A stretch of 64,000 nt of DNA from Cuneatibacter caecimuris (GCF_004216775.1 NZ_SGXF01000004.1:1-64000), one strand, 5' to 3'; counted from the first letter of the stretch, positions 52,206-61,037 are shown. Program-made: numbers and translations. The notes: generated by a model not told the origin, from the letters alone.

Positions 52206-53603
52206 TTACCAGCCTGCGATTCCTTTCTGCTGCGCATCAATCGCGTTATCCTGTTCAATTTCTGTAATTGCCTGATCCGGTGTATAGTCGCCGGTTCCTA
52301 CCATCTGAAGAATTGTCGCCATGTTGGAACCCTTAATGTCGCTGAAGTATTCCATTACCGGCGAAGAAGCTTTATCCACCCAGCTCTGCGCTTCGATTAC
52401 AGCTGTGGATACATTGTCAGGCAGATCGACTCCGTTCAGCATGAAAGCGCCGGTAGGCGTGGTTTTTGTGCAGTACGCATCAATGGATTCACCTGTGGTC
52501 AGGAATTCCATCAGCGCCAGAGCGCATTCTTCTTTTTCTGCGGGTACATTTTTGTTGAGCGCCCATCCCGGAGGCATCCAGGTGGCTACGCCCAGTGACT
52601 TATTGTCTTTGTCAGGAAGAGGGAAGAACCCGATGTTATCGATTCCCTCCGGAGCCAGTTCTTCCACTGTGGCCATTACATTGGTGCGGCACACCAGCAT
52701 GGCGGCTTCTCCGTTTGCCAGCTGAACCGATGCGTCTTCAAAGGTCAGAGACAGGGGATCTTCGCACTGATATCCTTTTTCCCAGAGATCGTACATCTTA
52801 GTCAGGCCCCTCATGTAAGCCTCGGATTCATGCAGCTCCAGCTCCTTCGCGGTATACTGCTTTGCGAAATCAGGATTTTCATTCTGTACGTAATAGTACT
52901 GTGCCAGGAACAGGATCTGTACGCCTGACGGAGTGTTGTAAGGAGACGCGCAGGGATCAATTTCAGATCCGGTCTTGATCTTCTCGCAGTTTGCCAGGAA
53001 CTCTTCCCAGGTCTCCGGGATTTCCAGCCCCATGTCCTCATACACCTTCTTGTTATAGAACACGCCCGCTACATTGGATGTAGTGGAGGGAACCACGTAT
53101 ACAGCCCCTGTTTCCTTGTCTGTTACGATTTCCCTGTAGCTGTCCACGATGTTGGAAAGCCATTCCTGCCCGGACAGATCATAGATATTGTCCTGAGGTG
53201 AAATGTTCTGCAGTTTGGCTCCGATGGAGGTCTGCCACAGATCCGGCAGATTCCCGGTAGCCGCGCGCACCTGAAGGGTGTTTTCGGATTCATCCGCATT
53301 GCTGGACAGATGCTCTACTTCAATCTTGGCTCCTGTCAGTTCTTCAAACGCTGCAAACTGAGCATCGAATGCGTCTGAAACGTCGCCGGTGGTACTGTGG
53401 GCTACATTCAGTGTAATGCCTGAAAAATCCCATTTCCCTGAGGGCTGTTCTCCCTGCGTTTCATTACCTTTTGTTTCCTTGGCGGCTTCAGTGGTTTTCG
53501 CTCCACCCTCCGCCGCAGTTGTGCCTGGCGTGCCGGAGGATGAACAACCGGCCAGACTGGCTACCAACGCTGCAGTCAGTGTAATTGCTGCAAATTTTTT
53601 CAT
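52206..53603 (-). CDS. Sugar-binding lipoprotein (family 1 solute-binding protein)
   Basis: A 465-residue lipoprotein with lipobox VASLAGC (Cys19) and a Thr/Glu/Lys linker. The family 1 fold shows FEELTGAKIEVEHLSSNADE (about 88), AATGNLPDLWQTSIGAKLQN (about 113), FYNKKVYEDMGLEIPETWEE (about 185) and TWMPPGWALNKNVPAEKEEC (about 340). It should capture rhamnose-containing oligosaccharides given its GH78 and GH106-like neighbours. Confidence 0.92.
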   Translation of the reverse strand: MKKFAAITLTAALVASLAGCSSSGTPGTTAAEGGAKTTEAAKETKGNETQGEQPSGKWDFSGITLNVAHSTTGDVSDAFDAQFAAFEELTGAKIEVEHLSSNADESENTLQVRAATGNLPDLWQTSIGAKLQNISPQDNIYDLSGQEWLSNIVDSYREIVTDKETGAVYVVPSTTSNVAGVFYNKKVYEDMGLEIPETWEEFLANCEKIKTGSEIDPCASPYNTPSGVQILFLAQYYYVQNENPDFAKQYTAKELELHESEAYMRGLTKMYDLWEKGYQCEDPLSLTFEDASVQLANGEAAMLVCRTNVMATVEELAPEGIDNIGFFPLPDKDNKSLGVATWMPPGWALNKNVPAEKEECALALMEFLTTGESIDAYCTKTTPTGAFMLNGVDLPDNVSTAVIEAQSWVDKASSPVMEYFSDIKGSNMATILQMVGTGDYTPDQAITEIEQDNAIDAQQKGIAGW

Positions 53604-53728
53604 AATGTTACCTCCTCGTGTATTTTATGCTCCCATCTTATCATTTTCGACAAAAAAGTCCATAGAATATCCACAATGGCAATATCGAAAAAAAGAAATA
53701 ATTATGCAATATGACCGATGCCCTGTTT

Positions 53729-56515
53729 TTATTTTTCAATTAGGCCGATAAAGTTTTCGATCTCCCACAGAGTTTCTTTCCCAAGTCCCAGCTGCGTCCC
53801 CATTCCCAAGAGGAAGGGCAGTTTGCTCATTTCTTCCAGGGTCATCTGCTGTATTTCATCTCCGTCCAGTTTTTTTAATATCGGGACTTTTTTATAAAGA
53901 TATTCTCTGATCTCCGGCCGGCGTACCAGCACCCGGATGGGCTCCTCCATAGAATAGCAGGGGCTCCAGCCCTGGCGAAGCACATAACGGTAATGGTACT
54001 CCCCTCCGGGCAGCAGTTCTGAACCTGTTTTGTTCTCTTCTGCATAAGGCAGTTCCAGCCGGGCGCAGGCCCCAAAGGGAATTTCCAGGTCCAGCTTTAA
54101 TTCATCACGCTCTCCTTCTGTAAGGATTTCCCAGCTGATCCTGTACCTTCCGGCGGCAGTATCCAGTTCCGCCGATAATTTTCCCAGCTTTCTGCAGGGG
54201 ACAGGGGATATCCTGACTTTTGTAAACCCTTCCCCTCCTTCCAGCGCCTGTATTCCGGCCCCATGGCGGTAGAGCCAGGCTGCTACGCTTCCATTTGCAT
54301 AATGGTTCAGAGAGTTCATGCTGTTTTTTTGTATTTTCCCATCTTTCCCCAGAGCATCCCAGCGCTCCCATACAGTAGTGGCCCCCAGCTTCACCGGGAA
54401 CAGCCAGCCGGGGTATTCTTCATTCAAAAAAATTTCATATGCGATATCGTCTCTTCCGCAGATTGAAAGAGCCTCCAGCAAAAATGGCGTGCCCGCAAAT
54501 CCTGTTTTCAGCTTATATCCGTCCTGTCTAATCCGGCTCACCAGCTGGCTTTTGAGCCTTTCCTGCTGCTCTTTTTCCCTTACGATCCCAAACACCAGGC
54601 CCAGCACTGCGGCTGTCTGGGTATGGACAGCAGTTTCTCCTGCGGGCGTAAAGTATTCTCTCAGAATGGCCTTTCTGATGTTCTCAGCCTTTTCTAAATA
54701 ATGCCTCTGGTCCTCTTTTTCCCCCAGTACGCCGGCCGTCTTCCCTACCAGCAGAGTGGAATAAAAGAAAAACGCGGAGGAAATGTAGTAGACCTGGGTT
54801 CCGCCTGTGGGCATGTGCTCAAACCCTCCGTCCAGGGCCAGCCAGTCCCCATAGTGAAAGCCGTTCTGCCACAGGCAGGGGTTTGTCCCGAACTTTTGAT
54901 TCTCCCTGTCAATATATCCGATCCATGCTTTCATGCTCTCATATTGTTCTTCTAAAATAGAAGGATCTCCGTAGATTTCATAGAGCCTCCAGGGGATGAT
55001 CACCGCCGCGTCTCCCCAGCCCGCGGATGTCCGGGCGCTCTGTCCTACAGCGGGCACGATCTGGGGGACCAGTCCCCCTGTTTTTTCCTGCTCCTGCGCG
55101 ATATCATGAAGATATTTCCGGAAAAACGGATAGCATTCCATATTCAGACAGGCTGTTTCCGCAAAAATCTGCGCGTCCCCCGTCCATCCCAGCCGCTCGT
55201 CCCTCTGCGGGCAGTCTGTGGGAATATCCAGGAAATTTCCTTTCTGGCTCCACAGCACATTTTCCAGGAAACGGTTCAGCAAAGGATGCCCTGTGGCAAT
55301 TTTTCCTGTGGAAGGAAGATCGCTGTACAGCACTTCGCCGGTAAAATCCTCCGGCCTGGGGCTGTTTATTCCTGTAATCCGCACATACCGGAAGCCAAAA
55401 AAGCTGAGTCTGGCGTGAACCCATCCTGGCTTTCCGTCTGAAATATATTCAAACCTGGCTTTTGCGGTCCTGTAATTTTTTTGATAAAAGCAGCCGTCCT
55501 GCAGCACTTCCCCATGTTCCAGAACAATTCTGCTGCCTTCCGGTTCCCGGCAGAAAAACCGCACATATCCTGCCATGTTCTGACCCATGTCCAGAATGGT
55601 CTCTCCGGCCGGGGAGCATATGATCTTTTCCGGATAAATCCTTTCCATCACTCTGACCGGCACGCTCAGCCGTTCTTTCACCCTTCTGGAATCCAGATGT
55701 CCCTGCTCAGCAGCAAAACAGGCGCTATCCTCAAAACAGCCGTCCTGAATTTCTCCGTCATAGATGTCAGAGCTCAGAATCCGGCTTTTTCTGACTCTCC
55801 AGCCAGTATCGGTACTCAGAATGCAGCTTCCGTCTGCGTACAGGTCAGCCAGGCATTCAAACTTGTTCTTCCGGCGGCCGGTTTCTCCCAGACAGCAGCC
55901 GTACCTGCCCTTATACCATCCGTCCCCCGCCGCGACCTGGATGAGGTTTTCCCCCTCCTGCAAAAATTCCCCCACATCATACGTCTGGTACTGGACGTAT
56001 TGGTCATAAACGGTCAGCCCCGGCGCCAGCGCTTCATTCCCGCATCTTTTTCCGTTAATACGGACTTCATATACGCCCAGGCAGGTCATGTAAAGCCTTG
56101 CTGAAGAGGGTTTCCTCTCTAACCGGAAATCTTTTTCGAAAACCGGCTGCACCTGCCCGTCCAAACACGGCGTAATGCTGATCCCCTGAAATCCCTGCTC
56201 CATCAGGCCGGTCTCAAACCATTCGCTCCGGCTCATTTCCGTATTTCCCAGATCGTCCCAAACCTGCACTCTCCAGAAATATCTGGTACGGGGGCTCAGT
56301 TCCAGATCTATTCTGGTTCCCGTCCCCTTTACCCGGGAGCTGCGGCCGGTGTCCCAGATGATTTCACTGAAGTTCTCGTCTGTGGATATCTGAATCCGGG
56401 CGCTGTCCTGATAACGGCCTTCTCTGTTTTCCACTTTATAGGAGGCCGTCAGCGTGCGGAACCAAAAACCCAGAGGCCGCGTCATATGGTTTATTCTCAT
56501 CTGCTCAATTTTCAT
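53729..56515 (-). CDS. GH78 alpha-L-rhamnosidase
   Basis: A 928-residue enzyme with the GH78 domain order: N-terminal Fn3-like domain (about 10-105, RYFWRVQVWDDLGNTEMSRSEWF), carbohydrate-binding beta domains (SARLYMTCLGVYEVRINGKR, about 138), the (alpha/alpha)6 barrel with DIPTDCPQRDERLGWTGDAQ (about 428, catalytic acid region) and VWERWDALGKDG (about 730), and a C-terminal beta domain. It removes terminal alpha-L-rhamnose from oligosaccharides. No signal peptide, so it works on imported substrate. First gene of the operon. Confidence 0.95.
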   Translation of the reverse strand: MKIEQMRINHMTRPLGFWFRTLTASYKVENREGRYQDSARIQISTDENFSEIIWDTGRSSRVKGTGTRIDLELSPRTRYFWRVQVWDDLGNTEMSRSEWFETGLMEQGFQGISITPCLDGQVQPVFEKDFRLERKPSSARLYMTCLGVYEVRINGKRCGNEALAPGLTVYDQYVQYQTYDVGEFLQEGENLIQVAAGDGWYKGRYGCCLGETGRRKNKFECLADLYADGSCILSTDTGWRVRKSRILSSDIYDGEIQDGCFEDSACFAAEQGHLDSRRVKERLSVPVRVMERIYPEKIICSPAGETILDMGQNMAGYVRFFCREPEGSRIVLEHGEVLQDGCFYQKNYRTAKARFEYISDGKPGWVHARLSFFGFRYVRITGINSPRPEDFTGEVLYSDLPSTGKIATGHPLLNRFLENVLWSQKGNFLDIPTDCPQRDERLGWTGDAQIFAETACLNMECYPFFRKYLHDIAQEQEKTGGLVPQIVPAVGQSARTSAGWGDAAVIIPWRLYEIYGDPSILEEQYESMKAWIGYIDRENQKFGTNPCLWQNGFHYGDWLALDGGFEHMPTGGTQVYYISSAFFFYSTLLVGKTAGVLGEKEDQRHYLEKAENIRKAILREYFTPAGETAVHTQTAAVLGLVFGIVREKEQQERLKSQLVSRIRQDGYKLKTGFAGTPFLLEALSICGRDDIAYEIFLNEEYPGWLFPVKLGATTVWERWDALGKDGKIQKNSMNSLNHYANGSVAAWLYRHGAGIQALEGGEGFTKVRISPVPCRKLGKLSAELDTAAGRYRISWEILTEGERDELKLDLEIPFGACARLELPYAEENKTGSELLPGGEYHYRYVLRQGWSPCYSMEEPIRVLVRRPEIREYLYKKVPILKKLDGDEIQQMTLEEMSKLPFLLGMGTQLGLGKETLWEIENFIGLIEK

Positions 56516-56568
56516 TGCCCTTCTCCTGTCATTTTGATAGTTTTATTTTATCTGATGGAGGGGAAAAA

Positions 56569-56598
56569 TCTATAGAATAAAAAAAGTAGTGGTATCAA
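56569..56598 (-). promoter_or_regulatory. Possible promoter of the rhamnose-polysaccharide operon
   Basis: TTGATA (56593-56598), an 18-base spacer and TATAGA (56569-56574) on the minus strand, about 55 bases upstream of the GH78 start. The rest of the 328-base gap to 56843 is very AT-rich and holds the plus-strand promoter and leader described separately. Confidence 0.45.
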
Positions 56599-56701
56599 AA
56601 AATAGAGCATAGTTCTTTCAGTCAAATATATTGTTGATTTGTGTCGAATTTTGTCTGTTTGTTTTATAATAAATATTGAATATTGTTAGCTATATAGTAT
56701 A

Positions 56702-56729
56702 TTGACTTTTTATTTTTGGCTGATATAAT
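56702..56729 (+). promoter_or_regulatory. Promoter of the secreted-protein gene pair
   Basis: TTGACT (56702-56707), a 16-base spacer and TATAAT (56724-56729), with a TG one base before the -10. The predicted leader to the main gene is about 108 bases long and contains a short peptide frame. Confidence 0.75.
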
Positions 56730-56778
56730 AAAATTAACAATCAATTATTTAATTTACAGGTAAAGGGGGAGGAGTCCA

Positions 56779-56805
56779 ATGGATAACTATATTTGCAGTA
56801 ATTAA
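56779..56805 (+). CDS. Leader peptide of eight residues
   Basis: ATG GAT AAC TAT ATT TGC AGT AAT TAA encodes MDNYICSN behind a strong GGGGGAGGAG ribosome site with 4-6 bases of spacing. Its stop codon touches the 5' arm of a hairpin whose loop holds the ribosome site of the next gene. It may couple or attenuate translation downstream. It is too short to judge by similarity. Confidence 0.45.
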   Translation: MDNYICSN

Positions 56806-56843
56806 ACTAAGAAAAGGCGCCCCATTAGAAAGGAGACTTAGTT
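56805..56843 (+). promoter_or_regulatory. Hairpin enclosing the ribosome binding site of the secreted-protein gene
   Basis: AACTAAG (56805-56811) and CTTAGTT (56837-56843) are perfect arms; the ribosome site AAAGGAG (56829-56835) lies between them and the start codon follows directly. Ribosomes finishing the leader peptide would open the left arm. Confidence 0.5.
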
Positions 56844-57737
56844 ATGAAAAAATATCGTACAATTTCTTTTATGCTGATAGCCGTATTTATGTGTATTTCC
56901 ATTTCTCAAGGAGTTTTTGCTGGAAATGTTGATATACCTGAAACTGTAGCAGAGAAAATAGCCCTTGTAAACCATGCAAAAGCAGTAGCTAAAGTACGGA
57001 CTTTTAAACAAGAGCCATATGATGGATATTTGCTTGAGTTGCTTGCAAAAATAGGTTCTGGTGAATTAAGCGAAGAGGAGTGTAAAAACGAATTAGAATC
57101 ATATGGCTGCTTTTTGTTGGAATCAGAAAGTAATCCAGAAATTCAGATGTATTCTAACCCAAGTGATGTCTCCATGTCAATTCCTACAGTAAGTTATCTA
57201 GCACAAAATGATACTTGGATCGTAGGTGGAGGAGGAACATGGAATAGCACGGCTGGAATTCCAAAACCTAATATGTTATTTGTTACAGAAGGAAAAGAAC
57301 AAAATGTTGGAAACAGGGACGTTGTTGGTCTATCATTCAGTAATACATATGGTTCTAGCGCTGGTTGTAATGCAATAGGTGGAACCTCATATATGAGTGA
57401 TAAAACCAGTAAATATCAAGTCTATAATAGTACATGGACTCATGGAGATGGTATCCATGGAATTGGATATGAGCTTCAAGATACTTGGGTTGCCACAGAT
57501 GTTACCGGTACAACTTATTTACCCTCCTACAAAGGATATCATTTTGGATGTAGTGTTCAATTTAACGGAAATTTTAAGAACTATCATGGAAGTGTTTATT
57601 CTTATTATGGACATACTGAATCCAAATGTGTAATAACCAGTATAGCTTTTAATACAGGATATTCTCCTGGAGTTACAGTTACATTTAGCGACAGTACCAC
57701 CGGATTTTTTAGCAAAAGTTGGCAAAAGGGCTTTTAG
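56844..57737 (+). CDS. Secreted protein of unknown function
   Basis: A 297-residue protein with a clear signal peptide (about 1-27, ending GVFAG). A charged helical region (about 30-110, PETVAEKIALVNHAKAVAKV) is followed by a Gly/Ser/Tyr-rich part (about 115-297) beginning SYLAQNDTWIVGGGGTWNST. That part has aromatic strands and two widely spaced cysteines (AGCNAI, HFGCSV). No known domain is recognised. The gene is much richer in A+T and uses AT-ending codons unlike its neighbours, which suggests recent transfer. It is followed by a small membrane protein gene. Confidence 0.75.
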   Translation: MKKYRTISFMLIAVFMCISISQGVFAGNVDIPETVAEKIALVNHAKAVAKVRTFKQEPYDGYLLELLAKIGSGELSEEECKNELESYGCFLLESESNPEIQMYSNPSDVSMSIPTVSYLAQNDTWIVGGGGTWNSTAGIPKPNMLFVTEGKEQNVGNRDVVGLSFSNTYGSSAGCNAIGGTSYMSDKTSKYQVYNSTWTHGDGIHGIGYELQDTWVATDVTGTTYLPSYKGYHFGCSVQFNGNFKNYHGSVYSYYGHTESKCVITSIAFNTGYSPGVTVTFSDSTTGFFSKSWQKGF

Positions 57738-57748
57738 GTGAATGTATT

Positions 57749-57922
57749 ATGAAAAAAATAGTCTTTGGCTCAACACTAATCATCTGCTGCACTGCATTTT
57801 TGATCTTTATGATGTCCTTAGGGTATATTTCTCGTGGCATGTCTTTTTTTAGATTAGCAATCATTGCTATCCTTATCGCAGGATTCTATCTCTGCATAAA
57901 GGGCCTGCGGGAAAAAGATTAA
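57749..57922 (+). CDS. Small membrane protein with two helices
   Basis: A 57-residue protein starting at the ATG at 57749 (AGGTGA upstream), 11 bases after the secreted protein. Two hydrophobic segments cover about 3-22 (IVFGSTLIICCTAFLIFMM) and 32-50 (LAIIAILIAGFYLCIKG), with a charged tail LREKD. It is probably co-transcribed with the secreted protein and might anchor it or protect against it; the function is unknown. Confidence 0.6.
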   Translation: MKKIVFGSTLIICCTAFLIFMMSLGYISRGMSFFRLAIIAILIAGFYLCIKGLREKD

Positions 57923-57940
57923 AATTCTCAGTATAGAAAA

Positions 57941-57999
57941 GCAGGAAAAGACGCGGGAGGCTATGGCCGTCAGGCATTGTGCCTCCCGCGTCTTTCTGC
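57941..57999. repeat. Dispersed palindromic repeat, copy 3
   Basis: GACGCGGGAGGC and GCCTCCCGCGTC form the arms around TATGGCCGTCAGGCATTGT, matching the core of copies 1 and 2. It lies between the small membrane protein gene and the convergent enolase-family gene and could act as a bidirectional terminator. Confidence 0.8.
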
Positions 58000-58059
58000 C
58001 GCCTCTCTGCCAGGGATTTCTGGCAGCAGCGCATTTTTACCTTCTCGGTCCAAGTTAAT

Positions 58060-59205
58060 TCACTCTACAGAATCCACTTCCATCCCAAAATACAACTCCA
58101 TCCCGAATCCGGGCAGGTCCGGCACGGTCAGCTTGCCGTTCACCAGCTCATAGCCGGAGGTATCCACGCCTTCCGTAGTATCTACGATTCCTTCGATACT
58201 TGGCACATAGGGGTAGGCGGCTGCCAGAGCGGCGGTATAATTTGTTTTTACTCCCCAGCCCCAGTTATGGGGGGATATCTTAATCTTTTTTTCCCGAAGC
58301 ATAGGTAATATTTTTCTCCACTCTGTAAATCCAAAGCCTGCTATATCCATCTGCAGCACGTCCAGCGCCCCCGCTTCCGCCAGCCGCAGCAGCAGTTCCA
58401 GGTCAGGGTGCGCCTCTCCGTCCGTAATCATGGTCCGGGGGCATTTTTCCATGAGATAGGCTTTCAGTTCCCGGTCGTCCTCCAGATTTTCTTCAAAAGG
58501 TTCCTCGATCCAGTACAGGTTACACCCTGCCGCGCCGTCTACATACCGTTTCACCTCATCCACCGTATAGGCGCTGTTAATATCCACCATGATACGGGAT
58601 TCCGGAAAATATTCCCGCACCAGTTTTGTCACCTGGATATCCCGCTCAATGCCCTGGTTTTTTTCCATCCAATTCAGGCCCCGGCCGATTTTCAGTTTAA
58701 AATCCCGGAAACCCAGCGCATAGTCGTCCTGGCACTCCTTTAAAATCTGCCGGATGCCCTCTGGCTTCTGATCAGGGCTCAGGTCGTCGATCAGGATCGC
58801 GCCGTCATAGCAGGGAACCGGATTCTGACCGCCATGGCCGATCATCCAGGCCACAGAGACGCCCATAATCCTTCCGGCCAGATCATGGAGGGCAAAATCA
58901 TATTCCTTGAGCCGGCTGTCCCGGATTCCCACTGCGGGATCAAATAGTTTCGCCACCGTCCGGCCCAGAAGTGCGCGGTCCGCATCCTGTCCGGCTGCCG
59001 GCCGGCCCAGGCAATAGCCCCATCCGGCTGTACCTTTATCTGTAGTAATCTCCTTCACCAGAAAAGTATCTCCATAGCCGTGCTCTCCCCTTACAGAGTT
59101 CTTGCCATTTAATCTGGTGTAACGATTCCGCACCTCCAGAGTACGGATTTTCTTGATCCTGTGCTCATGCAGTTCTTCTGCATGAAATTCATCAAAATGT
59201 TTCAT
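58060..59205 (-). CDS. Enolase-superfamily enzyme (mandelate racemase/muconate lactonizing type)
   Basis: A 381-residue protein: capping domain, RDSRLKEYDFALHDLAGRIMG (about 95), LGFRDFKLKIGRGLNWMEKN (KxK catalytic lysines, about 160), MVDINSAYTVDEVKRY (first metal Asp, about 200), LYWIEEPFEENLEDD (Glu, about 222), ITDGEAHPDLELLLRLAEAG (about 247) and KISPHNWGWGVKTNYTAALA (catalytic His, about 320). It would dehydrate or epimerise an acid sugar. Last gene of an importer operon, 12 bases after a permease gene. Confidence 0.88.
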   Translation of the reverse strand: MKHFDEFHAEELHEHRIKKIRTLEVRNRYTRLNGKNSVRGEHGYGDTFLVKEITTDKGTAGWGYCLGRPAAGQDADRALLGRTVAKLFDPAVGIRDSRLKEYDFALHDLAGRIMGVSVAWMIGHGGQNPVPCYDGAILIDDLSPDQKPEGIRQILKECQDDYALGFRDFKLKIGRGLNWMEKNQGIERDIQVTKLVREYFPESRIMVDINSAYTVDEVKRYVDGAAGCNLYWIEEPFEENLEDDRELKAYLMEKCPRTMITDGEAHPDLELLLRLAEAGALDVLQMDIAGFGFTEWRKILPMLREKKIKISPHNWGWGVKTNYTAALAAAYPYVPSIEGIVDTTEGVDTSGYELVNGKLTVPDLPGFGMELYFGMEVDSVE

Positions 59206-59217
59206 GAGCGCTCCTCT

Positions 59218-60072
59218 CTAGCCTTTCAGGCCCGATGTGGCAATTCCCTCCACGAAATACCGCTGCAGCACAAAATAGATAAGAGTGCAGGGCACCATTG
59301 CAATTACAGACATTGCCAGAATATTTTTCCACTGAATAGCAGACGTAGCGTCCAGCGCCATTCTAAGTCCCAAGGAAACGGTATATTTCCCTACAGAACT
59401 GATATACACATATTGCTGGAAGAAATCATTCCAGGTCCAGATAAACTGGAAAATCACCGCTGAAATCACAGCCGGTTTACTCAGGGGAACCAGAATCCGC
59501 ACCAGTGTCTGGAAGGAAGAACAGCCGTCAATTCTCGCCGCTTCATCCAGTTCCCGCGGCACCCCCTCAAAAAACTGTACAAACATATAAACAAAAAATG
59601 AGGAAGTAGCACAGGCTGCCGGCACCCAGAACACCAGATAAGTATCAATCCAGCCGAAGCTCACATACAGCAGGTACCGGGGGATCAAAAGGACAGAAGC
59701 AGGCAGCATCATCAATGCCATCATAACCGCAAACAGCACCTTCCTGCCGGGTACCCGGAATCTGTTAAACCCATACGCCGTCAAAATACTGGAAACTACC
59801 GTCAGCGCCACAGTAGGCACTACCAGCAAAAAAGAATTCCAGATATAAGCGCCAAAAGTAATCTGGCCGGAGCCCTTCCAGCCCTCTATGTACCCTTCCG
59901 GATGAAAGCTTTCCGGCAGCAGCTTCAGCGTTCCAAAAATCTCCTGATTTGACTTGAAACTGCCGAAAAACATATAAATCAAAGGAAAAATCAGAATCAG
60001 TCCCAAAAAGGCCAGTAAAAGATATTTGAAAATCAACCCCGCCGCACGCAGCCCCTTCTTATGCTTCATCAT
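59218..60072 (-). CDS. Sugar ABC transporter permease (CUT1, second permease)
   Basis: A 284-residue permease with the EAA loop ELDEAARIDGCSSFQTLVRILVPLSKP (about 172) and a C-terminal YFVEGIATSGLKG. It overlaps its partner permease gene by 14 bases, indicating coupling. Confidence 0.94.
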   Translation of the reverse strand: MMKHKKGLRAAGLIFKYLLLAFLGLILIFPLIYMFFGSFKSNQEIFGTLKLLPESFHPEGYIEGWKGSGQITFGAYIWNSFLLVVPTVALTVVSSILTAYGFNRFRVPGRKVLFAVMMALMMLPASVLLIPRYLLYVSFGWIDTYLVFWVPAACATSSFFVYMFVQFFEGVPRELDEAARIDGCSSFQTLVRILVPLSKPAVISAVIFQFIWTWNDFFQQYVYISSVGKYTVSLGLRMALDATSAIQWKNILAMSVIAMVPCTLIYFVLQRYFVEGIATSGLKG

Positions 60073-60964
60073 GATACACCCACTTTCTGGAACTGATAAA
60101 AATCAGGCCGCTGAGGCACATAATTCCCGCAAATAACAGCCAGGACAACGCGCTGGCATATCCCATTTTAAAGTTGGTAAATGCTTCCCGGTAGATCTTG
60201 ATCCCATATAAAAACGTTGATTTATTGGGCCCGCCGTTTGTCAGAACATAGGCTGTGGAGAACTCCTGGAAGCAGCTGATCAGCTGCATGATCAGATTAA
60301 ACAGCATGATCGGTGAGATCATTGGCAGAGTAATCCTGAAAAATCGCCGGATGCGGGAAGCGCCGTCAATCTGCGCCGACTCGTAAAGCTCCTTCGGCAC
60401 ATTTTTGATTGCCGCCAGAAACAGCACCATAGAAGAACCGAACTGCCAGATGGGGATAATGCTGATGGTCAGCAGCGCAATCCCGGGGTCCCCCAGCCAA
60501 TTTGGTCCGGTAAGGCCAATCCCTTCTAATACAGCGTTAATTACGCCCTGTTTCTGAAACACGAACTTCCATATAATCGAAATTGCCACACTGCTGCCGA
60601 AAATAGAAGGCAGATAATAAACAGTCCGGAACAAATTAATTCCTTTCATGTCCGCACTCAGAAGCACCGCTACCAACAATGCAAAAAGCACCCGGCCCGG
60701 CACCGCCACCAGTCCATATTTAAGAGTGACCTCCACATTTTTCCAGAAATCTGCATCCTCTGTCATTAGCCTGACATAGTTTCCCAGTCCTAAAATCTGA
60801 AAGGAGTCTCCCATAGATTTGTCTGTAAAAGACAGCACAAATGAATAAACAAATGGATAGAGCTGAAAGATCAGCAGCCCTAAGAGCCATGGCAGGAGAT
60901 ACAGGAGGCCGCTCCAGTCCCGCCTGGTATAGCGGTGTTTTTTTATCAAAGCATTCTGTTTCAT
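60059..60964 (-). CDS. Sugar ABC transporter permease (CUT1, first permease)
   Basis: A 301-residue permease starting at the ATG at 60964 with GGGAGGAA upstream; the frame open to 61069 runs into the binding protein gene without a ribosome site. EAA loop ELYESAQIDGASRIRRFFRITLPMISP and LTNGGPNKSTFLYGI follow. Partner of 59218-60072. Confidence 0.94.
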   Translation of the reverse strand: MKQNALIKKHRYTRRDWSGLLYLLPWLLGLLIFQLYPFVYSFVLSFTDKSMGDSFQILGLGNYVRLMTEDADFWKNVEVTLKYGLVAVPGRVLFALLVAVLLSADMKGINLFRTVYYLPSIFGSSVAISIIWKFVFQKQGVINAVLEGIGLTGPNWLGDPGIALLTISIIPIWQFGSSMVLFLAAIKNVPKELYESAQIDGASRIRRFFRITLPMISPIMLFNLIMQLISCFQEFSTAYVLTNGGPNKSTFLYGIKIYREAFTNFKMGYASALSWLLFAGIMCLSGLIFISSRKWVYHDEA

Positions 60965-60989
60965 CCAATTCCTCCCTTTACCGTAAATA

Positions 60990-61022
60990 CCGCGCCAGGC
61001 CTGCATTCCGGGCCGGGCGCGG
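60990..61022 (-). promoter_or_regulatory. Hairpin after the solute-binding protein gene
   Basis: CCGCGCCAGGCC (60990-61001) and GGCCGGGCGCGG (61011-61022) form a 12-base GC-rich stem with one mismatch, 15 bases past the binding protein stop on the minus strand. No T-tract, so mRNA stabilisation is as likely as termination. Confidence 0.65.
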
Positions 61023-61037
61023 CACTCTTGGTTTTTC

